From the NCBI GenBank assembly GCA_023897205.1, contig JAHWDD010000004.1:2790001-2854000 (forward strand): 64,000 nucleotides of DNA. The letters run 5' to 3'. The notes below the pieces were generated by a model. It saw only the letters and a list, made by a program, of their open reading frames with translations, made no database searches and had not been told where the DNA came from. Origin of the DNA: Exophiala sp. HKRS030 (lineage: Eukaryota; Ascomycota; Eurotiomycetes; Chaetothyriales; Herpotrichiellaceae). Positions 31,588 through 43,402 of the stretch are shown here, in pieces (positions within the stretch are counted from its first letter, which is position 1; each line of letters starts with the position of its first letter). The translations under genes were made by a program, and so were the position numbers.

Positions 31588-33112
31588 TGTCGATTATTGT
31601 TGATAAGTGCGGTTGTTGATTGACTTTGCGAGTGCGAGTGCGAGTGCGTGTAGAGATGCGACAACGAGCGACCGGCGCAACCACGAATTGAAAACGAGCT
31701 GCAATGCGTCAAGCTGCAGAAAGAGTGAAAGGGGCCGGTACTAGGACACGGGGACCACAAAGGAAGAAGGATTGAATGAAGTAGAGAGGAGAACGATCTG
31801 AGAGTCAGTCGGCAACACACGAGACATATGTAGGCCGGAAAAAGCGGGCTATGCCAATGTTCGTTTCCAGCATCTAAGATTATGGATCTGGACTTCTAGG
31901 GATGTGGTACTCACCAAGTCTCGTAGCCTTGCTGATTGACCCCTGGGCAGGTCAAAGACATTGTCAGAGATGCGTCTCAGGTAGGGGTTCCTGGTGAAGA
32001 GGCGACAGGCCGAGGATCTAGCACGACCAAGGGTTACACAGTGCAAAAGCCACGGTTGAGCGGCGGGCTGGGGCGTCAAGCGCCATGAGTAGTAGACGGT
32101 GATGGGCGTCGCAGAGTGAGAGGCGACAGCAGGATTCGAAGCGCTGGCACGTTTGGGGTGGTGTTTGGAGGAGAAGAATCTGAAGCACCTCCTGTTTCCA
32201 ATTGCCCACGCCTACCCAAATAGGAAGCTTGGCCTTGGCCATCAGGCTGCGAGGCGAGGCTAGCCAGACACTTTGTCTCTCTACAGCCTCGCTTGCTGGC
32301 CCCCAGACAGCGCTAGATGCGATCTGGCTCATCTTGCAACCTCGGGTTCTCTCGATCCTTGTTGTCGCTTCGAAAGCTTGTCTGTTGCTGGACCACTGGA
32401 CAAAAGACCCAGCTTCGTCACTTGCCTGGATTCGCATTTCGGGTGTGCGATCTCCCGGGTTTCACACTTCCAAAATCTCTATTGGGCTAGCACTCAGCCA
32501 CCGTGAGAGTCGACGAAAAGGGAGAATGCGGACTCGGAAACCCCTCTACCGAAAGTGGTGGGTGATCAAATGGAGGTCGGAGGCGTCTTGACAGGGACTA
32601 CGAAGGACGCTGGACGTGGACACGAGAACCCGAAGGAGAAATGACCTTTGAGGGTGAATAACCGACATGAATTTGTAAACCTGTTGGCTAGCTATTTGCT
32701 AGACTGTTACAATCTGCTACCAGACTTTGTATTGTACACGCGTAATCTCATCTTTCGTGTCTTGTCCGGGGAGAGTCGTGAGCATGCAATCTCGATTACA
32801 TAACAAGTCCGAGACCAATTTCTTAAGCTCTCATATCATCTTCAACGTCGTGAGGCGAACAAAAAACTGCATATTTCGCTGACCCCGGTGCTACTATCGA
32901 CACCGTCCTGAACACCTTTAACGACACCTGGTTAATCAATCGACAACATTAACAGCTTCATGTTGGGGTCATGGATCCATTCGCACAGGACTCGATTGAG
33001 TCTGCTTTCTCCTGGCCAGTGTCGAGCTTGATCTGCTGTTGGTCTAAGATGACTCAGTATCTTCGTCATCAGAGCGATCTCCCTCTTGATCCTATGCGGC
33101 ACCATCGACTTT
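31588..33112. other. Gene-free interval
   Basis: About 1.5 kb containing the cupredoxin promoter and the 3' end of the zinc-finger gene. Reading frames such as plus strand 32202-32591 are not supported by any motif or splice partner. Confidence 0.5.
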
Positions 33113-33881
33113 CTAAGTCATAGTGTAGCCGGAGGGCGTACCAGCCATGAAGTCCCATTGCCCAGGAGGAAGGTTGGTTGTCTGTCTACCCGGCGTAAAA
33201 GCTTCAGTTGCTGGGGAAGTATCTGCCATGTCGGTCAGAGCAGGGTCAACATCTGCCTCATCTGTTGCCTTCCTCTTCTTGGGACGGCCGCGAGGACGAG
33301 AATGGTTAGGCGGGTCGAGCACATATTCCTCCTTGAGTTGCATAGAAACGGATGGGTCATAGCCACGGTCACGAGCAAGTTTTCTCAGGCCTGCTAATAC
33401 TTTAGGGTCCATGCCCGTGATTTCCTGGATTCTTTCCGAAGATATACTGGCCTCGGCCAGAGCCAAAGCCTGGACGCGCACCGCTGTAGAGTGTTCATGC
33501 ATCTTCAAGACCTTAGGTGTCTTTGATTCCGCCGCCTTTTGATTCCAGTCGGCAGTCCGGAAGAAAGCCGCTGGATCCGCTGCTTGACGCGTGATACTTG
33601 TTTCGATTCCTTGGTCTTTCATCGCATCAAGATAGCCCCGACAGCCAAGGAGGTGGACGCGCTGACGCGAGGTGTGCTGAGCCATTTCTCTGCCACAGTA
33701 CTTGCATCGTACCTGGGCCAGCTTCTGTGGTGGCAGTCAGTGAGATGCGACACATGGAGGGATAAGGTGGAATGACATGTACCTGGCTCCCAGTGGGATC
33801 TTGAGGAATAATGTCCCATGCTGAATGGGTCTCGGTGTCTCCGGGTTTGTTCTTGTAACCCCCAGAGCCTGGCCCTCCCAT
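33113..33881 (-). CDS. Predicted DNA-binding protein: C2HC zinc finger, HTH and AT-hook
   Basis: Two exons on the minus strand (33881-33783 and 33724-33113) give 236 residues. Splicing assembles a BED-like zinc finger, C40-x2-C43-x13-H57-x3-C61, directly across the join region. Residues about 115-160 (ALALAEASISSERIQEITGM..) look like a helix-turn-helix of the kind found in fungal regulators and transposase-derived proteins. An AT-hook core, RGRP within PRGRPKKRK, is at about 178-186 and is also a likely nuclear localisation signal. The tail is Pro/Thr-rich and acidic. I know of no named family with this exact order, so function is inferred only as DNA binding. It is divergent from the kinetochore gene Mis12 with about 300 bases between starts. 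Confidence 0.75.
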
Positions 33882-34178
33882 CGTGAAGATCAAGACCGCA
33901 CCTATGGAAAGCCTCGTGGAAGTGAATTGTAATGCGAAGGTCTTTTGACGAAGGAATAGGGAGATGACAAAAGATGGCGGCGGCGAAAGCGGTGAGAAGG
34001 TGTCATTACTCTTGATTGTTTTCTAAAGACGACTAGCGTGTCACTAGTACATTCTGGGGAACCATAACATGCTTGGCGCTCATTGACGCGTGCTGAGTGT
34101 TGTTCTGTGCACTTGCGGTAGTGATGGTTTCCTTGATGCGATCTGCTGTCTTGTGCTGCGATTGATGGCATTGCAGTC
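33882..34178. promoter_or_regulatory. Compact divergent promoter, zinc-finger gene / mis12
   Basis: About 300 bases between divergent start codons, so the two promoters must overlap. No particular factor site is named. Confidence 0.45.
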
Positions 34179-35200
34179 ATGGCAGACTCATCGCAAGCAG
34201 CGACTTCGCTGCTGACGGAGCACCTACAGTATACGCCTCTGGTATGTTTGCCATCCAACCACGGGAAGTTCGCAACGCTGACAACTGCTAGTCACTAATC
34301 GACGACATCATCAATTCTGTAAATAACTTTGTCTATCAAGGCGTCGGGAGCTTGGAGACTGGATTGCTTTCGACTCCGCCTGAAAAATTGGGTTTCAAGG
34401 CGACAACAGCAACAGGCGCGGACGGCGCAGAGGAAAACGAGTTTCCAGAAGCAAAGCAAGAGATTGAAGAGGGCCTCCACAAGCTCGAGACACTGCTGAA
34501 TTCAACCGTGGACAAGAATTTTGACAAATTTGAGATCTACGTACTGAGAAACATTCTATCGGTGCCTGCGGACCTCGTCAATTGGGTGCGCCTCAGCCAC
34601 TACCAGGTGAGGACGATTGACCCGCGGTAATTTGTGTTTAAACTGACAACACAGAACATCACCTACCCTCCGCCTGAAGATGCTCCTACTGTCGAAGAAA
34701 TACAACTCCTTCGGCGCAAACTGGCAGCCTCCCGGGCATTGTCCCACAACCTTCATGAGGAACACAATCACAATCAAGCACTGCTGAAACAACTTCGTGC
34801 GCTTGTTGGTGGTGTACAGGAAGAGGCAAACTCCGTGTCTTTCCTGACGCAGAGTCCAGCTGCTCAAGCATTGAACGTGGCCGGAAATCCTGATCAACAG
34901 TTGTTGACCACAAACACCAAATTCGCAGTCTCACAGTTACCAGCCCTCCGAGGACTGCTCGCTGAACTCAGACCGAAACTGAAGGCGCTGAAAGCTTTGC
35001 ATGGAAATGCTGGACTGACCAGCGCAAAAGAGGAGATCAAAGAAGAGAGGCGTGGCTACATCGAACAACGCACGCGATTACATCTGGAGCGGAATGGCGT
35101 CAGCCCAGCCGGGGATTCTAGCCTGCTGTTCGCAAAACGAGTCGATGAGGAGGAGGTCCAGGCCCTCGAGAAGGTCGCCTCGATATTTGACCAGAATTGA
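34179..35200 (+). CDS. mis12: Kinetochore protein Mis12/Mtw1 (MIND complex)
   Basis: Three exons (34179-34241, 34292-34606, 34655-35200) give 307 residues. The N terminus, joined over the first intron as LLTEHLQYTPLSLIDDIINS, is the conserved start of Mis12/Mtw1, followed by the family's helical head and long coiled coils, with YPPPEDAP in the loop and a C-terminal coiled coil to about residue 290. The protein is a core subunit of the four-protein MIND complex that links inner centromere chromatin to Ndc80 at the kinetochore. An overlapping short upstream frame starts at an ATG at 34165 and runs out of frame past the true start, so some translational control is possible. Introns are 50 and 48 bases with good sites. 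Confidence 0.92.
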
Positions 35201-36770
35201 AAGATGTGAAGACGGTGGCACGATACTAGCACCGAAGACAATGCTTACACGACATCTATGAAGCGAACAGATGTACCCCGCAACTGCCACGAGTTTCAAC
35301 ATTCGCTCTAGGAACGGATACAAGGCTGTTAGACGTGAAACTGACATTTCGCAGTTTCCTAAAACCGCTACGGGAGATACCTCTTTCGGAATTCACGAAC
35401 AAGTTGATTCACCAACAACGCAATATGTCGTGCATAATGACCAGGTCATGGCCTTTTCAAGGGCGGGGACAGCATGCCCGTCGATGCCTATCTAATACAC
35501 TTCAAGCCCAAGTGTGGTGAAGGTCGAATTACCTAGGGACTGATGCGGGACGATAGGATCCTCTATCGGCTACTGGCGTGACCGATTCGAGGATAGCTAG
35601 CGGGGATAGCTGCAGCAGCAGGGCAGCTTCTTGAAGGCACAAAGAGGTCCCCTCCGACTAAAGTTCCATTCCCATATGCCGGACCAGAGGAGAATGAGTT
35701 TAGTGTCTCTGCGTCGAGTCGCATGAGAGTATCATTGCGTCGAAGAATGTTACGGAAGCCTTGGGCGGGTTAGGGATCTGGCTTCCGATAAAGAGGCAGA
35801 TGGGCCAATCACAGGTGGGAGCGATCGATTAGGATGGAGGATCTCCAATAGGCCCAACGGCAAAGCGAGATGAAATCTCTTCGGGCGACGATGGTGGTTG
35901 CTGGGCAGGCAGAATGGGTGCATCTAGGCTGATGCTAGCCTTGAACGAGGAGGTCGACTCGGCGAACCGAGGCGCTGATCGCCCACCAAGTGCGACACTT
36001 TGCTGGATTTTGCTGTGACTAAAGAATTGTGACTTGTTTGTTGTTCTTTTCTTGCTGCAGCCGATGCGTTGTGCACTAGATACAAATATGGAATACCGTG
36101 CAAACTACTGCTATAGTACCGTATACCAAAAATAGGGATCTACGGGAGTAATAAATAGTGAGTTCCAGGCTGCTCTGCTCATCCAATCAAGTGCCGTGTT
36201 GCTGCCAAGATGCGACCTCTTTAGCCGCTGGCATCTTCATCTCCTCTTTTGTCCATTCGCATTCTGTAAAATGATGACAGACCTCTCTTATCCCTTCTTT
36301 AAGCGCCATCAAATCCTACAAAACCCTTGCGTACCTATCATGATTCGTCATGACCTCGACTTGAAACAATCTATTCTTCAATGACCTCGAGCCCTGGAAA
36401 GAACCTGAGCGCTTCTGTGTCAATCGTTAGGCGCTCCTCAAGGTGCGATTGCGAACATGGTAAGCCCGCAATATCTACGAGATGATATTATGTCTTGTGG
36501 TCACTGTATCCATGGCCTTTCTTGACTTTTGATTTCTTCCCTTGACACATATATACATCTGGTTTCATTTTCCTCTCTGTGTCCATTGGCACGGGATCGT
36601 TGCTCCCTCTTTTTTCACATCGTTCACCTGCCCTGGCCTGGTTTGCCCTCTTTGCTCAAGCACTCGAAACATATTGTTCCCCTGGATAAAACACAGGTAC
36701 CGTGCACCGATACACTCACTCTTTCGTGGACCTTGTTTTTGTTTTTGGAGCCTTTCACATTTCTCACATA
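35201..36770. other. Gene-free interval
   Basis: About 1.6 kb between mis12 and the membrane protein gene. Only short unrelated frames are present. The last 250 bases are pyrimidine-rich, as often in fungal promoters and leaders. Confidence 0.5.
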
Positions 36771-37722
36771 ATGGCGGCACTGTCCAACTCACGCTCTGCC
36801 TCTTCCGACCTTCGTCCCGGATCGGGCTCGAGCACGAGGAAACACCTCGAGCCTCCCACGCCGTACGAGACGACGGCGTTCATGGCCAATGCCTCGCCGC
36901 TCTTGACCTCGTCCCTGCACTCGCGCAACTCGGCGAGCTCCGTTCAAGAGTCGGCGTACCTTGCCAAAGCTCAAGTGCTCCAATGGTCCCGCTTGGGACT
37001 GGCGGTGGTCGTGGCCGCCAGTGCCACCGCGGCACTCGGCTGTGCAGGACACGTCTTAGATCGGTATGATGAGACAGGCTTGCACAAAGAGTACCACCTG
37101 CCTCAACTGTGGCCGGTCAATGTCGATGTCAGACCTACATTGGCGATCCTCATCCCGGCGGCGATAGTGATCGCGGTGAACGTGGGATACGTGGTCTTTT
37201 CGCTCATTCCAACTGTACGTACTGTATTCCGAGCCTTTGAGCAGCCTCGGTGTCGGGGCTGGTCGACTAGATGGATGGATATACTGACGTGTGTTTTTCT
37301 TGCAGCCTTATTCGCGTACCTTGATGTACAACTTTGTCTTCCTGGCGTCGTCCCTCGTCGGGTTGGTTCTATGCATCTTCGCAATACCCTTCAACACTTC
37401 CCTGACGGATCCTTCGGACCACCACGCTCGCGACTCTCTTCAGTCGTGGACGTGCAAGTTCTCGGACGGTGCGGCAAAGTTCAATTCGGACGCCAAGTCC
37501 CTCCAGATCCCCGTGTACTTGGCCAGCGGCATGCCGATCCCGGCAGGCTTCAAGAGGTTGTGCAAGGAGAGCCAGGTCGGAGTGGGCCTCTTGGTCGCAG
37601 TCATGGTTTTGGAAGCCGTGAGCTGTGTCGTCGGTGGTGTTGGTATCGTGCTCGAGAGGAGGATGGCCAAGGCGAGAAGCGCGAGGTATGCGGCGCACGA
37701 GAAGACTGAGGCCTTGTCTTGA
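36771..37722 (+). CDS. Four-transmembrane-helix protein of unknown function
   Basis: Two exons (36771-37214 and 37306-37722) give 286 residues. The first 70 residues are Ser-rich and hydrophilic. Four hydrophobic helices follow: about 75-97, 125-150, 152-178 and near 240-265, the second and third divided by the intron position. A loop of about 60 residues with two Cys lies between helices 3 and 4 and could form a disulfide outside the membrane. The tail is short and basic. The layout recalls small fungal plasma-membrane proteins of the SUR7/MARVEL-like style, but I do not recognise specific signature residues, so no name is given. Confidence 0.8.
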
Positions 37723-38530
37723 AGCTTGCTCAACCGACTCGAGGATGGCTCTAGGGGAGGCTGATTTGGTTTTTTGGGGGGTCGGGATGACATACCAGCA
37801 TTCGACGGCCGGGATCGCTTGAATGGTCGTCGTGGGCTCGTCGTGCAAAGACGCAACGTTGAATTTGTCTTTTAATGTTTCATTGTAAGATATCAATCGA
37901 ACGGTGTTGATGGGCGGAGTGGATGAATTTACGGATTTAGTATTCCAAAGGCACTGCAAACGATTCATGTGCTTGCGTGTCCTCAAGGGAGATGCAGATA
38001 GAGAATGTTATTTTTATTGTCAACGGCTTGCGGACCTTCAACTTCGCATACTATACACCATTCGATACCCGTACATGTCTCACGGTCAAGGCAAAAAAAA
38101 TGCAAGAAAGGTTTCTCTTCACAAGAAGCCAAACTTACTTCCAATACAAGCCTGTACGACGGTTGACTCCTTCATCGGTGTGTGTTCGAAGAGTCTACTC
38201 GCCGCTTGGATGCCCACCATCAATATCGGCATCAGCATCCATATCATACTTGTCAACGACAATAGCCCGCCCTCCGAGCGAGACAGAAAGGAGGTTGTTG
38301 TAGGGCTTTTGAAGTGGGCGCTGGCGACATGTACAATATTGTGTCGGCTACTTGTTGAAATTGTGACTGACGTACATATTAACTTGTAATATGGTGGCTT
38401 GCCCCCTTGTCACTTGACGGGGACGATCTTTGAGCAAGAAGCAATGATAAAAAGGTGAGCCGACGGACGGTGGGTTCGCTCTGATTGACAGGTTGACGTG
38501 TACAATGATATTCATCATTATTATTGCACA

Positions 38531-40836
38531 TACGGAGTAGATGACGGACATTTTGGGAAAAGATGAGAGAGAAGAAAGTGATGCGGTTGGTGGTGGTGGT
38601 GGTCCCTGTCAATCATGAAATTACATGGCCATCGATGGATATCAAAAGTGACAACTGTGCGGTGATATGTTAGTTTGGCCAGCCGCGCGGTCGGGATCCC
38701 TGACATCTCTCACTTTTACTTTTTTTTTACCCTCATCATCTCCGATGATTTGGACGGGCGTTCAGTGACGTATCGTGTTGTCATTTCAGGAGAGGATATC
38801 GTTCTGGCTGTGTCCGGAGTCGACCTTGTAGTCCGTCGTCTATTCGGATGTGTCATGACCGGTCTCCGAAGCTGAAGGCTTTCCAGCCCGTGCGCTGTTC
38901 AAGCTCGTGCTTGGTGTTTCTGTCACTCTGATGACGTTGGACCTCAATCGAGGAGATGAGTTTGATATCATACCGTGGACCCCATACTCACAGGTCGTCA
39001 ACGACATGTCCCACCGTCCTCATTTTCCGTCCCGAGGACAGTGGTGTAGGTAATGAAGCTATCACGGTTGAAGATATTCCTAAACAGCCTGGGGAGGTCG
39101 CAGGATCGAGTAGAATCGGGGAGTTGGGATCTCGAGCAACCTCGTCCTAGGCAATGTTTAGGAGGCTCAGCCCAGACAACCTACCTTCAGGTGATAGTGA
39201 GTGTGACTGTGTGCGTGTTTGATGACACCAAGAGACGTGGGACCGATCAATTCTCAACCCTGCCAACCATCCACAACCACTCACCATCCTTTACAGACAT
39301 CCTCAGGATTCAGTTGTCATTGGGTTATGTGTCGGGAGAGATTGATCTGGAAATGAAGGCGAGTACAATTTTGGCAACCTCAATTGGTTCGAGTACAAGG
39401 TGAAAGAAAAGATGACAAGACCATACCCTTCGACCTACCACTTTGACAGCATGACTTTTCAATGGGCGATAAATGATCCTACCTTGCCAAGTATACTCGA
39501 TGTGGCTTTTTGAGGCTCACAGGATTTGAGAAAACTCAATAAAGGCGTCCTCGGTGTGATAATGTCTCAAGACAACAACACCATCACAATCCTACCAGCT
39601 CCTCGAGACAGCCCACTCGAAAAATCAGGCTAACTTTGGGATGTATTTTAGTGGCCGCCTCCTTTTTTGTCTCCTCTCATGGCGTGGTGTGCCTAATCGA
39701 TTGGTGTAAACCGTTATCCCCATATACCCTCAGTTTGGTAAGGTATCAATTTTCAGTCCCGTGATAACTCGGGACGAGAGAAGTAACAAATGTGGGATGG
39801 TGGGTGGTGTGTATGTCTCTTTTTTTACGTGAGCAAAGAGTTATTTTTGCACTTTCGAGGACCCGCGATAAGAGGCAAAATAGGAACACTTTGCTTTGGG
39901 GGCTCAGCCTCGTCCGGCGTATACTTATCGCGAGAAGACGGGCGTGTGGGCTCATGAGCTCGTGGGATCGTGTGCGGGCTGACACAATGGCACCTTACCT
40001 AAGTCAAAGCCGAATGGTACGTCCCATCGAATTATGCTGGAGTACTCCGTATACTACCGAACAATGATTGTGTGATTTCTTCTTACTCTGTACTCCGTAA
40101 CAATGGGACTTTTGCTGCTGTCCTCCACATTTTTTTTATCCTTTTCCCCCTTGACTGTGCAGGTCGCATGCATGGCAGTACGGAGTAGATACGAGGTGTG
40201 GTGGGTGTTGAACTTGAAACTTGAAAGCCGTCTTGGCCAACAGGGATTTCTGAAGGGGAGGTGGGAAAAATGCGTTTGAGAGCCACATGTAGCTTTGTAA
40301 CGGAGTCGCGACGGCTTGTTTGAGAAGCCCGGGAACTTGATGCAAGGGCAAGAAAAAAGGCGGCTTGAAGGGCCTCTAAACCATCTAGGAACAAGTACGG
40401 AGTACGGGACGAGTCCCACTACAATAGTAACATGTGCGACCATCCCTGCATGAATGACCCCCCCCCTCCCAGGGCAAGATCTCGCTTGAGGTTTCATCCA
40501 ATAAAAATAGCCATGAGGCCTACCATGCATGGCATTTTTGTCGCCCCCTCCATCACTCTTTCTTACACATGCCGAACCCGGAGACAAGGGGGGGTTGAGT
40601 ACGGAATCCGGAATAAGGATATGCAGTGTACAGGTAACATGCCCAACCTTCTTGGCCTTGTCGAGAGAGAATGAGTACTCCGTACAAGGTAACTGATACA
40701 TTTCACATACCCGCATGTATGAGTAATAATTGGGATACGCAGTTCTTGCTAGTCCCACGGCGACCCTCTGCAAGCCACTGACTACATGTCATGGGCGGTG
40801 ATTCCACCTCCATACTCCTTGCTTAAGCGATGAACA

Positions 40837-40905
<69 letters not shown>

Positions 40906-42056
40906 AACGTTTTTCCTTGTGTGGCTGTGCTGGCATCACTGATGATACTCGTACTCCGTACCAATAATGTATTCCCAGCCTTCCCCAGCATCCCACCCCA
41001 ACAAGCATATTCTTGTACTCCGTACTACTACCTGTATATTGCCTATTCCTACACACGTACTCCGTAGTGCCAATGTGAAACGTGGTACAAGGCCAAAAAT
41101 CCTGTAATACATCATCTTGCAGAAGATACATTTTGTTGTACATGAGGTGGTTGACAATCGATGTAAGGGACACACAGACCAACAATATTGTCTGACGGTG
41201 GCGCGAGGCTGGGGAACGGACTAGTTTCTTTGGGAACTTGTCGATCGAAGGTCCGAGCGCTACGATCATTTTTTGATAGTTGTCAACCTCTTGAAAATAA
41301 TGTTGACCTTTGACGGTTGTTAAACTATGAGTTATTTGTACAGTGGGATCGTTCAGACTACTGTACGGAGTAAAAAGGGTGAGTAGTAAGAAGAGAGAGT
41401 TCCACGATTAGGAAGACAGGAAGGAAAGTGGGCCAACGTCGTTACCTTACGGGACGAGTATGCAGGTGGGTGTGGGTTTGCAAACAAAAAAGAACTTCGC
41501 AGTACGAAGCTGTAAGGAGTTACGAAGTACGGGTACTGTACATACAGTAGAGTATTGCTCGAAATGTCCATGGGTAGCCTGAACTCACCGCACAATGAAA
41601 CTCAGGATGCCCTCTTCTACTTTCTACTGGTTACTGGTTCATGCTCGAACGGACTTTGGTGGTTTAGTGATCATCGAGTTTTCCCTCGGGAGGCGGAAAT
41701 GTCAAAGTGTCTACCGGGAGCACAACAGTGTCGCTTCGACGATGGGGACGGATCTGCCACTTTGTTTCAACTAGTACCCCCACCAAATGTTGGACAAACT
41801 ACCCTGCTTTGGAGGCCGTACAGTAGTCTGTAGATGGTACTCCGTACCTCGGCGCAAACATCCTGGCGATTCAGGCTTTCCGCATCAAATTAGCATTTGA
41901 TCAATGTATGGTATTGTCACTTGCGGTCTACTCGGTATCATATCCATTACCGAGTCCTATGTGGAGCTGATACGGAGTAATAAAAGATGCAATTCTCCGG
42001 CGAACGTCTTTCGGCGAACAAGCTTATCGTATTGTAATGTAAGGAGCACTCCGTAC
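38531..42056. repeat. Cluster of dispersed TACGGAGTA motifs (A)
   Basis: Exact copies, either strand, start at 38531, 40043, 40091, 40179, 40396, 40676, 40952, 41016, 41058, 41364, 41838 and 41971; a one-base variant is at 42048. Several are flanked to give the near-palindrome GTACGGAGTAC. Chance expectation for a given 9-mer on both strands of 64 kb is about 0.5 copies. Confidence 0.9.
40840..40903. repeat. (GA)n microsatellite
   Basis: About 32 uninterrupted GA units on the plus strand, the longest simple repeat in the window. It lies within motif cluster A. Confidence 0.97.
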
Positions 42057-42304
42057 GAGTAGGATTCGACATCAGCGACATCTCTCCGTCAGCGGAGTGA
42101 GGCAGACTCGTCGTTCGGCTGACCAATGGAAAATCTTGTGAGAAGCTATTTATGATGACGAAAATCACGCCAAAGGATCATGCCAACAGAAATCTGGCGC
42201 CTGGAAGTGAGATTTTTGAGTCTAGTCGCTAAAAGCAAGGAGTAAGCAGGTGCCGCGTGACAACCGCTCGTCTATACATGATGCAAGAATCGAAAAACAG
42301 GGCT

Positions 42305-43402
42305 TCAGTTGAGTCTGGTGACATGCAGACTCGATTGGGCAAAATCGATCTCAGCAGCGTACATGGCACGCACTCGAGGAACATTAGGCCGGCGATTCCT
42401 TTTGAACCATTCGAGGTTGATGTCGCCGTGGAAAACCACCTTGTGTTGACCAGGGCTGACATCCATGCTGCCCGGGGCGTGCAAGGTGAAACCGGAGATG
42501 GTGTCACCGGTGCGCAACAGCGTACGGTTGCGCCATGTCTGTTGCTCCTGCTTCAAGGCTTTCCAGTCGCACCCAAGAACGCCATTGTGCGTATCGACGC
42601 CAACAGTACAACTCACAAAGTCGATATGATATTCCAATTCGGCGTAACATTGCGCGTTGTAGAGGAGGTAGTAGGTCGAATCCTGGAACACCATGCAAGG
42701 TCGTTCGACGTTGGGCCCGTCCTCTCGGAAGGCGCCTATATTAGAAAATAAAAATACCGGCGGGCCGATAGGCGTGACGAGATCATTTGAATCCATCAAT
42801 TGCAGGTTCAAAGGAGTTGGCGCGACAGGCTTGTTCGTGTTTGAGCAGGCTCCTCCATGGCCAATGGTATTCCCGTCAGTCTTGTAAACGAGATAGTTCT
42901 GGCCATCGACGGGGTCCCGGAAGAGGTTCGGGTCAATATTGCCCCCTGCAGGAAGGTCGCACACAAGCGTGACTTCCAAAGGAGTGTACGGACCGGTCAC
43001 ATTGGGGGATGTAGCAGCTCCCAGACAGTGCTTCTTCGGATGAGCCCGTCCGACAGCGGCAAAGTACATGACCCAGATGCCATCAGGTCGTTGATTCACG
43101 TCGGGCGCCCAGACGTGGGCGTGAGGATTTGGTCTCGCCCATGCCGGTAACGTGGGAAGGGCATCGTAGCCTTCATGGAGCTGCCAGTGCACGAAATCGG
43201 TCGATGAGGCGAGCTGGACGTTGACTTTCTCATTTTGAGTGCTAAAGGCATACCAATGACCGTCTTCAGTTTGCGCCAAGCCAGGATCTGGGAAATTTGT
43301 CGAGATTGCCGCCCCGTGACTGTCGAGTGCAATCGCTGATTGGAACAGCGCGGCAGTGGTCAGGCACAAGGCCAGCGAGGCTATACGAGGCATCCCCGAC
43401 AT
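42305..43402 (-). CDS. Secreted glycoside hydrolase family 43-like enzyme
   Basis: Single exon; start at 43402 gives 365 residues (another ATG at 43393 is equally possible). A signal peptide covers about residues 1-26. The beta-propeller follows: FPDPGL with Asp39 as the likely catalytic base, HVWAPDV, GNIDPNLFRDP with the pKa-setting Asp, and EDGPNVERP holding the likely acid Glu. This is the GH43 pattern (beta-xylosidase, arabinofuranosidase, arabinanase), so the enzyme probably removes arabinose or xylose from plant wall polysaccharides outside the cell. Many Asn-x-Thr/Ser sites fit secretion. A 22-base AT-rich segment near 42731-42752 looks like a mini intron but is too short to splice. 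The gene stands alone in a gene-poor region. Confidence 0.88.
   Translation of the reverse strand: MSGMPRIASLALCLTTAALFQSAIALDSHGAAISTNFPDPGLAQTEDGHWYAFSTQNEKVNVQLASSTDFVHWQLHEGYDALPTLPAWARPNPHAHVWAPDVNQRPDGIWVMYFAAVGRAHPKKHCLGAATSPNVTGPYTPLEVTLVCDLPAGGNIDPNLFRDPVDGQNYLVYKTDGNTIGHGGACSNTNKPVAPTPLNLQLMDSNDLVTPIGPPVFLFSNIGAFREDGPNVERPCMVFQDSTYYLLYNAQCYAELEYHIDFVSCTVGVDTHNGVLGCDWKALKQEQQTWRNRTLLRTGDTISGFTLHAPGSMDVSPGQHKVVFHGDINLEWFKRNRRPNVPRVRAMYAAEIDFAQSSLHVTRLN

Larger units (their letters stand above)
37723..42304. other. Gene-poor 4.6-kb region with motif repeats
   Basis: No gene is supported on either strand: frames are below about 240 codons, none resembles a family, and no splice chain extends them. 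The longest, minus strand 40054-40773, overlaps several motif copies and is compositionally odd. The interval holds twelve exact copies of the TACGGAGTA motif between 38531 and 41979 and a long GA microsatellite. Confidence 0.55.

Noticed and set aside
40054..40773. A 239-codon minus-strand frame in the motif-rich region
   Set aside because: It runs through several TACGGAGTA copies and has no family resemblance; the frame probably arises by chance.
42731..42752. A GTATTT...ATATAG mini-intron in the GH43 gene
   Set aside because: At 22 bases it is far below the minimum spliceable length; the frame is open through it.
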